A stretch of 64,000 nt of DNA, taken from assembly GCA_021776785.1 (NCBI GenBank), contig JAJFFF010000004.1, forward strand, positions 186,001 to 250,000, read 5' to 3'. A model generated the notes under the pieces. That model saw only the letters and a program-made list of their open reading frames with translations. It searched no databases and was not told the DNA's origin. The position numbers and the translations under genes are program-made. This document shows, piece by piece, positions 53,254 to 61,639 of the stretch (within the stretch, counting starts at the first letter, position 1; each line of letters starts with the position of its first letter). The stretch is from Planctomycetota bacterium. GTDB lineage: Bacteria > Planctomycetota > PLA2.

Positions 53254-53591
53254 TTCTTTCTCTTCTTTCCATGTTTCGTGAGGTAGTCGTCCACGGCATC
53301 GAACTGCCGCTTCCAAAACCGGGCGTAGTGAGCGATCCAATCCTGCGCCTCCTCCACCGAACTTGGATCGACCCGAATGTGATGCTCGCGCCCCTTGCGT
53401 TCCCTGCGAATCAAACCGGCGCGTTCCAGCACACGTAGGTGCCGCGAAATGGCCGGTTGCGACACGTTGTGTGGCGCCGCCAGCGTGCCCACCGTGGACT
53501 CGCCGTGGGAGAGTTGTTCGAGGATGCCTCGCCTCGTGGGGTCGGCAAGAGCGCCGAACACGCGATCGAGCTGCTCATTACGCTTAACCAT
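53250..53591 (-). CDS. ArsR family transcriptional regulator
   Basis: The 113-residue winged-helix repressor shows DRVFGALADPTRRGILEQL, STVGTLAAPHNVSQPAISRH as recognition helix-turn-helix and LRVLERAGLIRRERKGRE as the wing. It has no cysteine, so the classic metal sites are absent, and it probably responds to something other than metal. A good promoter lies directly upstream with the -10 box eight bases from the ATG. It is coupled to the AHSA1 gene and probably represses the pair. Confidence 0.92.
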   Translation of the reverse strand: MVKRNEQLDRVFGALADPTRRGILEQLSHGESTVGTLAAPHNVSQPAISRHLRVLERAGLIRRERKGREHHIRVDPSSVEEAQDWIAHYARFWKRQFDAVDDYLTKHGKKRKK

Positions 53592-53599
53592 TGGGTTAT

Positions 53600-53627
53600 A
53601 TATTAGCGAGCAAACGAAACGCGTCAA
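53600..53627 (-). promoter_or_regulatory. promoter of the ArsR-AHSA1 operon
   Basis: On the minus strand TTGACG (53622-53627), 16 bases, then TAATAT (53600-53605), with TATA continuing towards the ATG at 53591. Expected initiation falls within about two bases of the start codon, so the message is likely leaderless. Confidence 0.6.
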
Positions 53628-53630
53628 ACG

Positions 53631-53665
53631 AAAAAGCCGCGGCCGGCGATGAACACGCCGGCCGC
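53631..53665 (-). terminator. intrinsic terminator of the DUF6526 gene
   Basis: On the minus strand a perfect 10-base stem GCGGCCGGCG/CGCCGGCCGC with a 7-base loop (53639-53665) is followed by GGCTTTTTCG. It begins 29 bases beyond the DUF6526 stop and insulates the ArsR promoter. Confidence 0.85.
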
Positions 53666-53693
53666 CCCGCATGCCGGTCGAAACCGACAGGCG

Positions 53694-54131
53694 CTAGCAG
53701 CGAAACGCGTCGACGCGCCAGCTTTGGATCGACTTCTTGATCGCGTCGGGATCGGTCAACTTGCCGTCCACGACCTGTTGCGCGAGGCCGGGCAGCTCGC
53801 TGTCGGAGGCAAAGCGCAACGCGATGAGCTGCCGCTCGTTGATGCTTTCGATGCGCGACGCCATGTCGCCTGAGCACAAACGCGCGAGCCGTTGCCGCTC
53901 TTCCAGCCGGATGAGCCGGTCTTGCGCGTGCAGCGCAAAGATGCGTCCATACAGCGCCGCGCCCAGCAGCGCCGCCGCCACGAGGACCGCGAACGCCGCG
54001 CTCAACGAGAAGTGGCCCATGAGATGCCACGCCGAGACGATCGTGTGGACGAGCAGAACCGGCAAGATGCCAAAGTGGTAAAGAGGTACGAACTTCTTGT
54101 GATGGCCGTAGTTTTGAGTTTGTTCTGACAT
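53694..54131 (-). CDS. DUF6526 family membrane protein
   Basis: The 145-residue protein starts MSEQTQNYGHHKKFVPLYHF, the opening I associate with DUF6526. Two membrane helices follow (ILPVLLVHTIVSAWHLM and FSLSAAFAVLVAAALLGAALYG), then a cytoplasmic helical tail (LIRLEERQRLARLCSGDMAS). The function is unknown. The Shine-Dalgarno AAGGA lies eight bases before the ATG. MarR precedes it on the same strand across a terminator-like hairpin. Confidence 0.8.
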   Translation of the reverse strand: MSEQTQNYGHHKKFVPLYHFGILPVLLVHTIVSAWHLMGHFSLSAAFAVLVAAALLGAALYGRIFALHAQDRLIRLEERQRLARLCSGDMASRIESINERQLIALRFASDSELPGLAQQVVDGKLTDPDAIKKSIQSWRVDAFRC

Positions 54132-54189
54132 GTTTTGTCCTTATGGAATGGCGTCCGTACGCCCCAGAGATTGATTCGAACCGACTGAG

Positions 54190-54206
54190 AAAAGGCCAAC
54201 CTGGCC
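54190..54206 (-). terminator. short terminator after the MarR gene
   Basis: On the minus strand GGCCA/TGGCC with a 3-base loop (54194-54206) is followed by TTTTCTC. The stem is short, so read-through into the DUF6526 gene is possible. Confidence 0.45.
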
Positions 54207-54242
54207 GCATGAGATAGGCGAAAGGCGAGCACGAACCGGGGG

Positions 54243-54692
54243 TTAGTCCTTGCGCAACTGCACGTGCGTGATGTCGCCGAGAACGCGGAGCACACGCTGG
54301 AATCCGGCGAGGTCGCGCGGATCGATCTCGGCCATCAGCTCGGCCTCGAATTGCTCCACGAGTTTGCGCGCCTTGCGCCCTACGCTCGCGCCCTTGCGGG
54401 TCGCACGAATCAAAAAACTCCGTCGATCCGCCGGGTTGATTTCGCGTTTGAGCAAACCCGCGTGCTCCAAGCGATCGAGCATGCTCGTCAGCGTGGACGG
54501 CTGGTGCCCGAACACGCGCCTTAGCTCGGCGATGCGAACGGGCCCGTACACACTCACAAACGACAGCAGGTGCCCCTCGGTCCCTTCGATCCCGTGCGTT
54601 CGCGCCGCCGCGTTGAGGTGAATGCTCATCTGCCGCTGTGCTTTATGCAGCGGCGAGACGATCTGCAGAGGCGTCGGTTTGCGTGCCTTCAT
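54243..54692 (-). CDS. MarR family transcriptional regulator
   Basis: The 149-residue winged-helix regulator has GTEGHLLSFVSVYGPVRIAEL, the recognition helix RVFGHQPSTLTSMLDRLEHA, and the wing LLKREINPADRRSFLIRAT. MarR dimers usually repress their own and nearby genes until a phenolic or oxidant signal binds. The ATG at 54692 lies 13 bases from a strong -10 box; an ATG ten codons upstream would overlap the promoter. Confidence 0.92.
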   Translation of the reverse strand: MKARKPTPLQIVSPLHKAQRQMSIHLNAAARTHGIEGTEGHLLSFVSVYGPVRIAELRRVFGHQPSTLTSMLDRLEHAGLLKREINPADRRSFLIRATRKGASVGRKARKLVEQFEAELMAEIDPRDLAGFQRVLRVLGDITHVQLRKD

Positions 54693-54705
54693 GGTTCGAT
54701 ATCGG

Positions 54706-54733
54706 ATCTTACGATCTCGCAATAATCAGTCAA
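54706..54733 (-). promoter_or_regulatory. promoter and possible operator of the MarR gene
   Basis: On the minus strand TTGACT (54728-54733), 16 bases, TAAGAT (54706-54711), both five of six to consensus. The palindrome CGATATCG at 54698-54705 lies between the -10 box and the ATG at 54692 and could be an operator site. Expected initiation leaves a leader of about six bases. Confidence 0.6.
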
Positions 54734-54820
54734 GAACGCCAAAGCAAAGGAGAGGTCAGGTGCGTAAAAATCCCCGCAGCCCACTCTCCTAACCATTTAA
54801 CTCACAACAACTTACAGCAC

Positions 54821-54849
54821 CCCAAGGCGGTACCCGGTTCCGCCTTGGG
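54821..54849 (-). terminator. hairpin between the GNAT and MarR genes
   Basis: A perfect 10-base stem CCCAAGGCGG/CCGCCTTGGG with a 9-base loop. It lies 22 bases beyond the GNAT stop on the minus strand, where no T-tract follows; on the plus strand GTTTTTTG comes 13 bases later. It probably ends the GNAT transcript. Confidence 0.5.
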
Positions 54850-54870
54850 TTGCGCGGGGAGCGTTTTTTG

Positions 54871-55461
54871 TTAGGTCGGGGCGACCCTCGCGGCGGTTTG
54901 GTTGAGGAACTTTTTCCACGCCGCGCCGCGGCAGACTTCGGCGGAGGCTTTGGGTGCCGGTCGTGTGTCCAGCGGGGCCAGCGTCTTTTGCCAGATCGCG
55001 ATGTCGTGCCAAGTGTCGAACTTTTGGCCCGCGCCCGCGATCACACCGACGGGTTCAAATCCAAGCGATTGATGAAGCGCGACGCTCGCGGCGTTGGGCA
55101 TGGTGATCACGCCAATCGCGGAACGATACCCCTGCCATTCCAGGCCACGCAAAACCGCGGTGTAGAGTGCGCGGGCGACGCCGTGTCCGCGCGCGCCGGG
55201 ATCGACGTACACCGCGACTTCGGCAATCCACTGATACGCCGGGCGCGCGCGAAACGAACTCGCGTAGGAGTAGCCCACCAACACACCGTCGCGCTCAAAG
55301 ACCAGCCACGGCCGGGCGGCCGCGCGGACGGCACGCACGCGATCACGCATCTCGGACACGCTCGGCGGCTCGAACTCAAACGAGACCGCGGTGTGCTCCA
55401 CAACCGGCGCGTAGATGCGCAACAACGCCGCCGCATCGGAATCTTCGACCCATCGCAACAT
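54871..55461 (-). CDS. GNAT acetyltransferase of the phosphinothricin/amino-acid type
   Basis: The 196-residue enzyme has the PAT-like pattern of GNAT acyltransferases: DAAALLRIYAPVVEHTAVSF, VGYSYASSFRARPAY, the acetyl-CoA loop VAVYVDPGARGHGVARALY, and SVALHQSLGFEPVGVI. It would acetylate a small amine or amino acid in the cytoplasm. The ATG at 55461 puts the fold at the N-terminus. A GTG at 55557 that overlaps the preceding stop by one base would add 32 residues unlike the family. It follows another GNAT gene on the same strand. Confidence 0.85.
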   Translation of the reverse strand: MLRWVEDSDAAALLRIYAPVVEHTAVSFEFEPPSVSEMRDRVRAVRAAARPWLVFERDGVLVGYSYASSFRARPAYQWIAEVAVYVDPGARGHGVARALYTAVLRGLEWQGYRSAIGVITMPNAASVALHQSLGFEPVGVIAGAGQKFDTWHDIAIWQKTLAPLDTRPAPKASAEVCRGAAWKKFLNQTAARVAPT

Positions 55462-55556
55462 CTCGCCCAACGATACTCGGCACGCGGGACGATCTCGGGT
55501 CACGAGATCACCCGGACTTAGCGTGTGGCGAAGGCGGCACGCGACGCCGTCGGGCA

Positions 55557-56345
55557 CTAGGCCACCGCGTTGCCGTACACGTAAACGTCGAAGTCGCAGA
55601 TTCGTTCAAACCCCAAGCGCTTGCAGATCGGCGCCGAAGTGGCCGCGACGCAGTGGTTGGTCACTTCGTCCATGCCGCGCTCACGCAAAAACGCCATCCG
55701 ATACTCGATCATGCGCCGATAGGCGCCGCGGCCGCGAAACTTGGGATCCACGGACGCGCCCGAAAAGTGCGCGAATCCGTCGTGCATGGCAAGGGCGCTC
55801 GCGCCGGCGGGCTCGCCGTCGACACGTGCCACAAAGTAGTGCGTCATGCGTTGCGGACGAGCGAACTCCAGCTCACACTCCTCGCGAAATCGCGCGGTGC
55901 CCGCGGGAGGCATGTTCCAGCCCCGCTGCATCGCGCGCAGATAGTCGTCGATCCGTTCCGGGCCAACTTCGATCACGTCGTGGCGCGCCCCGTCGAATCG
56001 CGACGCGTGACCCACGAGCCCCTCCACGGTTTCAAAGTAGCGAAACCCCACGGCTTTCAGACGTTCCGCCATGTCGCGCGGACGGGTGGACGGCCCCACA
56101 TCCCATCGAAAGGGTACGCCCAACGCCGTGTAGTGCGCGATCGTTGCGCACAGCCGATCGTCGACTTGGTCGTCTTCTAAGACGGCGTGGAGCACGCCGT
56201 TGCGAAAATGAGTGGGCGCCTTCGCCATCGTCATGCGCACCCAGCCCGGAGACCGTTCGACGTCGCCGAGCAAGGCGTGGCAACGTACGAACTCAAGGCG
56301 CTCAATCAGGCGGTCGTGCGACGGTGCGGGCACAGGTTCCGACAT
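55557..56345 (-). CDS. GNAT acetyltransferase with N-terminal extension
   Basis: The 262-residue protein has a divergent N-terminal half (a degenerate GNAT-like fold: VGPSTRPRDMAERLKAVGFRY) and a clear C-terminal GNAT domain with HYFVARVDGEPAGASALAM, FSGASVDPKFRGRGAYRRMI (acetyl-CoA loop) and ICKRLGFERICDFDVYV. Two tandem GNAT folds, only one active, are common in this size class. The substrate is unknown. The ATG at 56345 avoids a 39-residue extension that would cross the divergent ECF gene promoter. Confidence 0.82.
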   Translation of the reverse strand: MSEPVPAPSHDRLIERLEFVRCHALLGDVERSPGWVRMTMAKAPTHFRNGVLHAVLEDDQVDDRLCATIAHYTALGVPFRWDVGPSTRPRDMAERLKAVGFRYFETVEGLVGHASRFDGARHDVIEVGPERIDDYLRAMQRGWNMPPAGTARFREECELEFARPQRMTHYFVARVDGEPAGASALAMHDGFAHFSGASVDPKFRGRGAYRRMIEYRMAFLRERGMDEVTNHCVAATSAPICKRLGFERICDFDVYVYGNAVA

Positions 56346-56445
56346 CGATCTCACTATAGAGGGCGCGGCTCGGCGCCATGGAAGCGCCCCAGATAAATTC
56401 AAAAAAGAGAGGAACGACTTCGCCGTGGACGGAGTCCTTGGTTCG

Positions 56446-57039
56446 ATGAAAGCGGCTCCCATGCGTTCCGGCCCCCAACAACCTCCCCCCGCACCCGTGC
56501 CGATGGAGCACCTCGTCGCGTTGGCGCGATGCGCACGCGCCGGAGGTCGGCCGGAGTTAGAAGAGCTCCTGCGGGCCAGCGCCGGTGTCGCCCACGCGGC
56601 CGCGCGCGCCCGGCTCGGCGAATCGCTGGCGGCCGACGGTGCGGCCGCCGATGCGCTGGCGCGCGTCGCCGGGAGCCTCCACCAGTTGCGCGATGCGCAG
56701 GCCTATCCGCGGTGGCTCTATCGCATCGCGGTGCGGTGCGCGCTCACCCACGCATCGGCGCGCGCGCCGTTTGTCGCGCTGTCCGGCAAAGAACGCGACC
56801 CGGGCGCGGGCCCGGCCGCAGCTGCCGCGTCGGCGGAGCGTGCGCGAACCGTGCGCGCCGCGGTCGCCACGCTTCCACGGCGCTGGCGGGAACCGTTGTA
56901 CCTGCACTTCGTCGAAAGCCTAGCGTACCGCGAAATCGCTGCCGTTCTCGGCGTCGGACTCAGCACCGTCAGCCGGCGAATCCAACGCGCCCTCGATCGA
57001 CTCCGCACTCGTTTGGAGAAACACGATGAACGACGTTAA
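56446..57039 (+). CDS. ECF-like RNA polymerase sigma factor
   Basis: The 197-residue protein has sigma region 2 in a degenerate form (DALARVAGSLHQLRDAQAYP, RWLYRIAVRCALTHA) and a convincing region 4 (LPRRWREPLYLHFVESLAYR, EIAAVLGVGLSTVSRRIQRA). Its N-terminal part is rich in Pro and Ala and lacks the usual length of region 2.1. The gene overlaps the next one by 14 bases, which codes for a membrane protein that fits an anti-sigma role. ATG, GTG (56425) and ATG (56503) starts are all open; the first has GGAG 11 bases upstream. Confidence 0.75.
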   Translation: MKAAPMRSGPQQPPPAPVPMEHLVALARCARAGGRPELEELLRASAGVAHAAARARLGESLAADGAAADALARVAGSLHQLRDAQAYPRWLYRIAVRCALTHASARAPFVALSGKERDPGAGPAAAAASAERARTVRAAVATLPRRWREPLYLHFVESLAYREIAAVLGVGLSTVSRRIQRALDRLRTRLEKHDERR

Positions 57040-58261
57040 AAACGAACTCAAGGCAGCACTCGGCGAGCGCGCGCCGTCGCCGGAAGAAGCGAGCGCGTGG
57101 GCGCGCGCCGCCGTGAACGCACCGACGGAGTCGCGCAAGAGAGTGTTGCTGCCGGTTCTCCTGACCGCGGCGTTGTTGCTCATCGCGGCAACGGTTGCTC
57201 TTTGGGTGCGAGGCAACGCCGAGCCCGGCCGCGTCTCCACGACGGGCGAAGGCACGGACGACAAAAAACCGGGCCCCGACAGAAATCCGACGCGGGAAGA
57301 AACGATGGACGACCCCGCGCCGACGATCGAAAGCCAGCGGGCGATTCATCTGCGCTACCTGCTCAACAATCAGCGCAACGAAACCGTGCGCAACGCGAAG
57401 CCCGGGACGTTTGTCATGGTCGCGGGAATGGGCGAGGACCTAAACGTCTGGACGGGACCGAACCTAGACGAGCTGTTGAAACGGTGCGCGCGCACGTTTC
57501 ACCCCCCGCAGCGGTTCGCGTTCAAAATCGGTCCGGACACGTTTCCGGTCCAGTCGATTCGCTATCCCGCGTCGGGGACCGGCGTGGGCGCGGGCGGCGC
57601 CGTCTTCGTGGCGGCGTTCGGCGCCGCGATGCACACATCCGCGACGGGCGGCCCGTTAAAAAACCGACGCGTCAAAGGAGACCTCGAGCTCTTGGTCGGA
57701 GCGCACAAGATCCCGTTCGCGATCAAGCTGAACGCGAAGCTGCCGGGTCCCGCGCTCATCCCCGACGCGCTCTGCGATCCACGGTTCGAGATTCCCGGCG
57801 AATTGATTTTGCCGAACGAAGATGGCGTCTGGCGCACCTACCGCCGGTACTTCCTGCGCATGCGCCACGCACCGATGGGGCTCGACGCGTACCTCCCGTG
57901 TGCCGGGAAACCGCAGATCACGGCGGTCGAGATCCACGACACGGTGTGGCACAAGTTGGAACGCACTGAGGTGGCGGAGGCGCAACTCGAGCCGGACGGC
58001 GAACCGCTGTTGGTCCTCGACGCGACTCCGGCGGCGGCCGGACGGGTGGCTCGGTTGTTTCGAAATCTTCCAAACGACGCCCTTCAGCGACTCGCCCGCG
58101 TTCGCTCCGCATGGCACGTGCGCACCGAACCCGGCGCGAACGACCGAACGTTCCTACGGCGTTACGCCACCACCAGCGAATTGATGGACGAGTTCGTCGT
58201 CCCGAAAGACCCGGCAAAGGCGCAAAAACTCATCACGGCGTTTTTGAGGCGTATTCCCTAA
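57026..58261 (+). CDS. membrane protein, probable partner (anti-sigma-like) of the ECF factor
   Basis: The 411-residue protein has a short cytoplasmic N-terminus (MNDVKNELKAALGERAPSPE), one membrane helix (LLPVLLTAALLLIAATVALW, about residues 40-60) and a large extracytoplasmic domain with no family I recognise. Overlap with the sigma gene (14 bases) and this topology are those of anti-sigma factors, although the N-terminal ZAS zinc motif (HxxxCxxC) is absent. Several stretches (GVWRTYRRYFLRMRHAPMG, VWHKLERTEVAEAQLE) suggest a beta-rich sensor domain. The function is inferred from position. Confidence 0.65.
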   Translation: MNDVKNELKAALGERAPSPEEASAWARAAVNAPTESRKRVLLPVLLTAALLLIAATVALWVRGNAEPGRVSTTGEGTDDKKPGPDRNPTREETMDDPAPTIESQRAIHLRYLLNNQRNETVRNAKPGTFVMVAGMGEDLNVWTGPNLDELLKRCARTFHPPQRFAFKIGPDTFPVQSIRYPASGTGVGAGGAVFVAAFGAAMHTSATGGPLKNRRVKGDLELLVGAHKIPFAIKLNAKLPGPALIPDALCDPRFEIPGELILPNEDGVWRTYRRYFLRMRHAPMGLDAYLPCAGKPQITAVEIHDTVWHKLERTEVAEAQLEPDGEPLLVLDATPAAAGRVARLFRNLPNDALQRLARVRSAWHVRTEPGANDRTFLRRYATTSELMDEFVVPKDPAKAQKLITAFLRRIP

Positions 58262-58447
58262 GTCGACTCCGCGCTCCCATGCACGCGCGCGCTTCGGCCT
58301 CATGGGCTGGCACGATGGAAGGCGCGAACGCGGCGGAACGAGCCCAAGCCGCCGAGTCGTGAAACACACCCGTCGTGCTTGTGATTTAGGGCCGGACTCC
58401 TACACTGGGATCGCGATGCCCCCGTTCGGACGCCGCACCTTTTCTTC

Positions 58448-61400
58448 ATGACGGCACCGACTCCCACGAGCTTGCAAGCGTTTCTGTTTACCGACATCGT
58501 CGGGTCAACAGACCTCAAGCGCCGACTGGGAGACGTCGAGGGCGCCCGCATGATCGCGGAACACGACGTTTGTTTCCGCGACAACGTTGCGCGCTTTCAG
58601 GGCGTGGAGCAGAACAATCCGGGCGACGGATTTTTCGCAACGTTTGATGTGCCCTCCGCTGCCTTGAACTGCGCGCTTGCGTTTCAGGCCGGGCTCGTGG
58701 AGCTCGCTGTGCAAGCGCGCGTCGGGATTCACATGGGGGAATCCGTGCGCGTGCCCGGCGCGGCCGATAGCGAGAAACTCTTGGGACTCGCGGTGGACAC
58801 CGCCGGACGCGTCATGAGTCTGGCGAAGTCGAACCAGATTCTGATCACACGACACGCGTTCGATTCCGCGCGCCAAAACGTGCTGCGCGGCCCCAACGAT
58901 GAGATTGTCGTGTGGCGCGCCCACGGCCCGTACATATTCAAGGGTCTCGATCAACCGATCGAAATTCACGAGGCCGGCGTCAAGGGCGTGGCTCCGCTCT
59001 CCCCGCCCGACGACTCGGAAAAAGCGCGCCGCGCGATCGCCCCCGGCGACGAGGAAACGTTGGGATGGCGGCCCGCCGCCGGCTTGGGAATTCCGACGCG
59101 CAGCGGCTGGACGCTGGACCGCAAGCTGGGCGCGGGCGGGTTTGGGGAAGCGTGGCTCGCGATCTCGAAGCGAACAAGGGACCGTCGCGCGTTCAAATTT
59201 TGCTTTCGCGCGGATCGTTTGCGATCGCTCAAACGCGAGCTCACGCTCTTTCGCATACTCAAGGATTCGCTCGGCGAGCGAGACGACATCGCGCGCCTTT
59301 ACGACGTCAATCTCGACACGCCGCCGTTCTTTTTGGAATTGGAGTTTACGCCGGCAGGGAGCCTCGACGCGTGGTCCGGCGAAAACGAAAATCTCGCCAC
59401 TCTGTCGATCGAAGAGCGCGCGCGTTTCGTGGCGGAAGTCGCGACGGCGCTCGGCGCGGCGCACTCGGTCGGTGTGCTGCACAAGGATGTCAAGCCCGCC
59501 AACATCTTGGTGCGTGTCGATGTCGACGGCGCGCCGCACGCGCGCCTGACCGACTTCGGCATCGGACAGCTACTCCCGACCGACCGAGGGGAGGGCCTCA
59601 ACGTCACATTAGACGGATTTACGGAAGGCGCGCCGCTCACCGATCTCGGGTCGCAGACAGGCACGCGCGTGTACATGGCGCCGGAGCTGTTTGCCAACAA
59701 GCCGGCCAGCATCGCAAGCGACGTCTACGCACTCGGCGTGTTGCTCTACCAGATGGTTGTTGGCGACCTTCAACGTCCGCTGGCGCACGGATGGGAGCGC
59801 GACGTCTCCGACCCGTTGCTCGTCGAAGACATCGCCGCGTGCGTCGCCGGCAACCCCGCGGAGCGCCCCGTTTCCTGCGAGCTTGTCGCCGCCCAGCTTC
59901 GTTCGCTGGCGGAGCGCCGGCACGACCGGAAAGAATCGATCCGACACGCGGAGCGGGAGGCAAGCCGCGCGGCGCGTCTCCGATTCACCTCGATCGCGTC
60001 TTTAGTCTTGCTGATCGCGACGATCACAGGCGTCATCGTGGCAGGCATCTTGGAAGCGCGCCGACGCGACGCCGAACAAGCGCGTCAAGATACGGCACGC
60101 GCACTGGATCAAGTGATGCGACTCGCGGACTCAAAGAAAGTGAGTGACCTCGAAGCGGAGCTGGACGACCTCTGGCCGGTCACGCCGGCGCGCGCACCCG
60201 CAATGGCCGCATGGATGAAGCGCGTCGACGAAATCGTCGCCCACCGCGCAGACCACGCCCAAGAGCTCGCATCCTTGCGTTTGCGTGCGGAGCCGTACGG
60301 CGACGAGCAACGCCGGATCGACCACAAAAAAAACCTCGCGGTCCTCGCCGAGGTGCGGCGCAGGCTCGCGGACGATAAGCTCGCACCGGAAAAACAGGCC
60401 GCGGCGAAAAAGCTCGTCGCCGATCTCCAAGCGAAGATCGCGGAGCGCGTCTCGTGGACGTTTGACGACCCTGGCGACGACTGGCGTTTCCATGTGCTCT
60501 CGGGCCTCGTCCCGGGCCTCGATCGACTCGCGGTCGCCAAAAAGACCATCGTTGCGCGTCACGAGTCGGCGCGCACGCTGCGCGGACGATCGATCGACAG
60601 CTATCGCGCTCTTTGGGACAAGACCGTGCAGTCCATCGCGAACTCAAAGCGATACGGCGGCATGAAACTTCAGGCCCAACAAGGTCTCGTCCCCCTTGGT
60701 CCGGATCCGGTATCGGGTTTGTTCGAGTTTGCGCAACTGGACTCGGGGAGCATTCCGAGTCGAGACGCGTCGACAAAACAACTCGTCTTGACCGACGACT
60801 TCGCGCTCGTGCTCGTACTCATCCCTGGTGGAACATTCAACATGGGCGCGCAGAACAAAGACGCAAACGCGCCCAACTACGATCCCCAAGCCGAAGGCGC
60901 GGAGACCCCGCTCCATTCGGTAACGCTGAGTCGCCCGTACTTCTTGTCGAAATACGAGTGCACGCGCTCCCAATGGGAGAGGCTCACGAACGCGCGCCCC
61001 TCTCAGTTTGTGCCGGGCGGTCGTTTCCCCGTCACGCCGCGCAACCCGGTCGATAGCGTGTCGCACGATGACTGCACGCTTTGGCTACGCCGCCACGGTC
61101 TTGTCGTTCCGACCGAAGCGATGTGGGAGTTCGCCTGCCGCGCGGGCACGCACACGCCCTGGTTTACGGGGCGCGACCGCAAGAGCCTAGCGAATGCGGC
61201 CAATGTCGCCGATGCGTTTTGCAAAGCGAACGGCGGGCTCTCGTCGTGGCGCTACAACGAAGATCTCAACGACGGGTTTGCAATTCATGCACCGGTCGGC
61301 TCGTTCGCACCGAATTTGTTCGGGCTCTACGACGTCCATGGAAACCAATGGGAATGGTGTCGCGATACACAGGGCGGCAACTACGACCCGGGTCCGGCGA

Positions 61401-61570
61401 CGGATCCGATCCGCACCGGCGCGGGCCCCAAAGTGATCCGTGGAGGCGCGTTTACCAACGTCGCGTCGGATGCCGGCTCCGCCCGCCGCAGCGGACGCGA
61501 CGCTTCGCTGCGCGATGGCAACATGGGCATCCGCCCCGCACGACTCGTTCACGACGATTTAGACTCCTAG
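58448..61570 (+). CDS. nucleotidyl cyclase - Ser/Thr kinase - formylglycine-generating-enzyme-like fusion
   Basis: One 1,040-residue chain holds three modules. Residues 10-175 are a class III cyclase with both metal aspartates (D16 in LFTDIVGST, D60 in NNPGDGFFATF). Residues 220-490 are a Hanks-type kinase with the glycine loop KLGAGGFGEAWLA, Lys250 in AFKFCF, HKD at 345-347 (VLHKDVKPANILV), DFG at 369-371 and APE at 411-413. A membrane helix (SIASLVLLIATITGVIVAGI, about 514-534) and a coiled coil follow. From 785 to the end is an FGE-sulfatase/SUMF1-like domain (VLIPGGTFNMG, VPTEAMWEFACRAG, NQWEWCRDTQGG, IRGGAF). The kinase and cyclase are thus cytoplasmic and the SUMF1-like domain outside. 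In such proteins the latter is often a ligand-binding rather than catalytic fold. Confidence 0.92.
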   Translation: MTAPTPTSLQAFLFTDIVGSTDLKRRLGDVEGARMIAEHDVCFRDNVARFQGVEQNNPGDGFFATFDVPSAALNCALAFQAGLVELAVQARVGIHMGESVRVPGAADSEKLLGLAVDTAGRVMSLAKSNQILITRHAFDSARQNVLRGPNDEIVVWRAHGPYIFKGLDQPIEIHEAGVKGVAPLSPPDDSEKARRAIAPGDEETLGWRPAAGLGIPTRSGWTLDRKLGAGGFGEAWLAISKRTRDRRAFKFCFRADRLRSLKRELTLFRILKDSLGERDDIARLYDVNLDTPPFFLELEFTPAGSLDAWSGENENLATLSIEERARFVAEVATALGAAHSVGVLHKDVKPANILVRVDVDGAPHARLTDFGIGQLLPTDRGEGLNVTLDGFTEGAPLTDLGSQTGTRVYMAPELFANKPASIASDVYALGVLLYQMVVGDLQRPLAHGWERDVSDPLLVEDIAACVAGNPAERPVSCELVAAQLRSLAERRHDRKESIRHAEREASRAARLRFTSIASLVLLIATITGVIVAGILEARRRDAEQARQDTARALDQVMRLADSKKVSDLEAELDDLWPVTPARAPAMAAWMKRVDEIVAHRADHAQELASLRLRAEPYGDEQRRIDHKKNLAVLAEVRRRLADDKLAPEKQAAAKKLVADLQAKIAERVSWTFDDPGDDWRFHVLSGLVPGLDRLAVAKKTIVARHESARTLRGRSIDSYRALWDKTVQSIANSKRYGGMKLQAQQGLVPLGPDPVSGLFEFAQLDSGSIPSRDASTKQLVLTDDFALVLVLIPGGTFNMGAQNKDANAPNYDPQAEGAETPLHSVTLSRPYFLSKYECTRSQWERLTNARPSQFVPGGRFPVTPRNPVDSVSHDDCTLWLRRHGLVVPTEAMWEFACRAGTHTPWFTGRDRKSLANAANVADAFCKANGGLSSWRYNEDLNDGFAIHAPVGSFAPNLFGLYDVHGNQWEWCRDTQGGNYDPGPATDPIRTGAGPKVIRGGAFTNVASDAGSARRSGRDASLRDGNMGIRPARLVHDDLDS

Positions 61571-61581
61571 GTTCGTCTCCA

Positions 61582-61601
61582 CGATCGGCTGCAGCCGATC
61601 G
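61582..61601. repeat. 20-base perfect palindrome between convergent genes
   Basis: CGATCGGCTGCAGCCGATCG reads the same on both strands. It lies 12 bases after the cyclase-kinase stop and 39 bases before the thioredoxin/PDZ stop, so it may act as a bidirectional terminator stem, but no T-tract follows on either side. Confidence 0.7.
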
Positions 61602-61639
61602 AGTGTACCGGCCGATCGCAGATCGATTCTCCGATGATC

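Noticed and set aside
55051..55062. GGTTCAAATCC, like a tRNA T-arm
   Set aside because: It lies within the GNAT coding sequence, and no acceptor stem or anticodon arm pairs around it.
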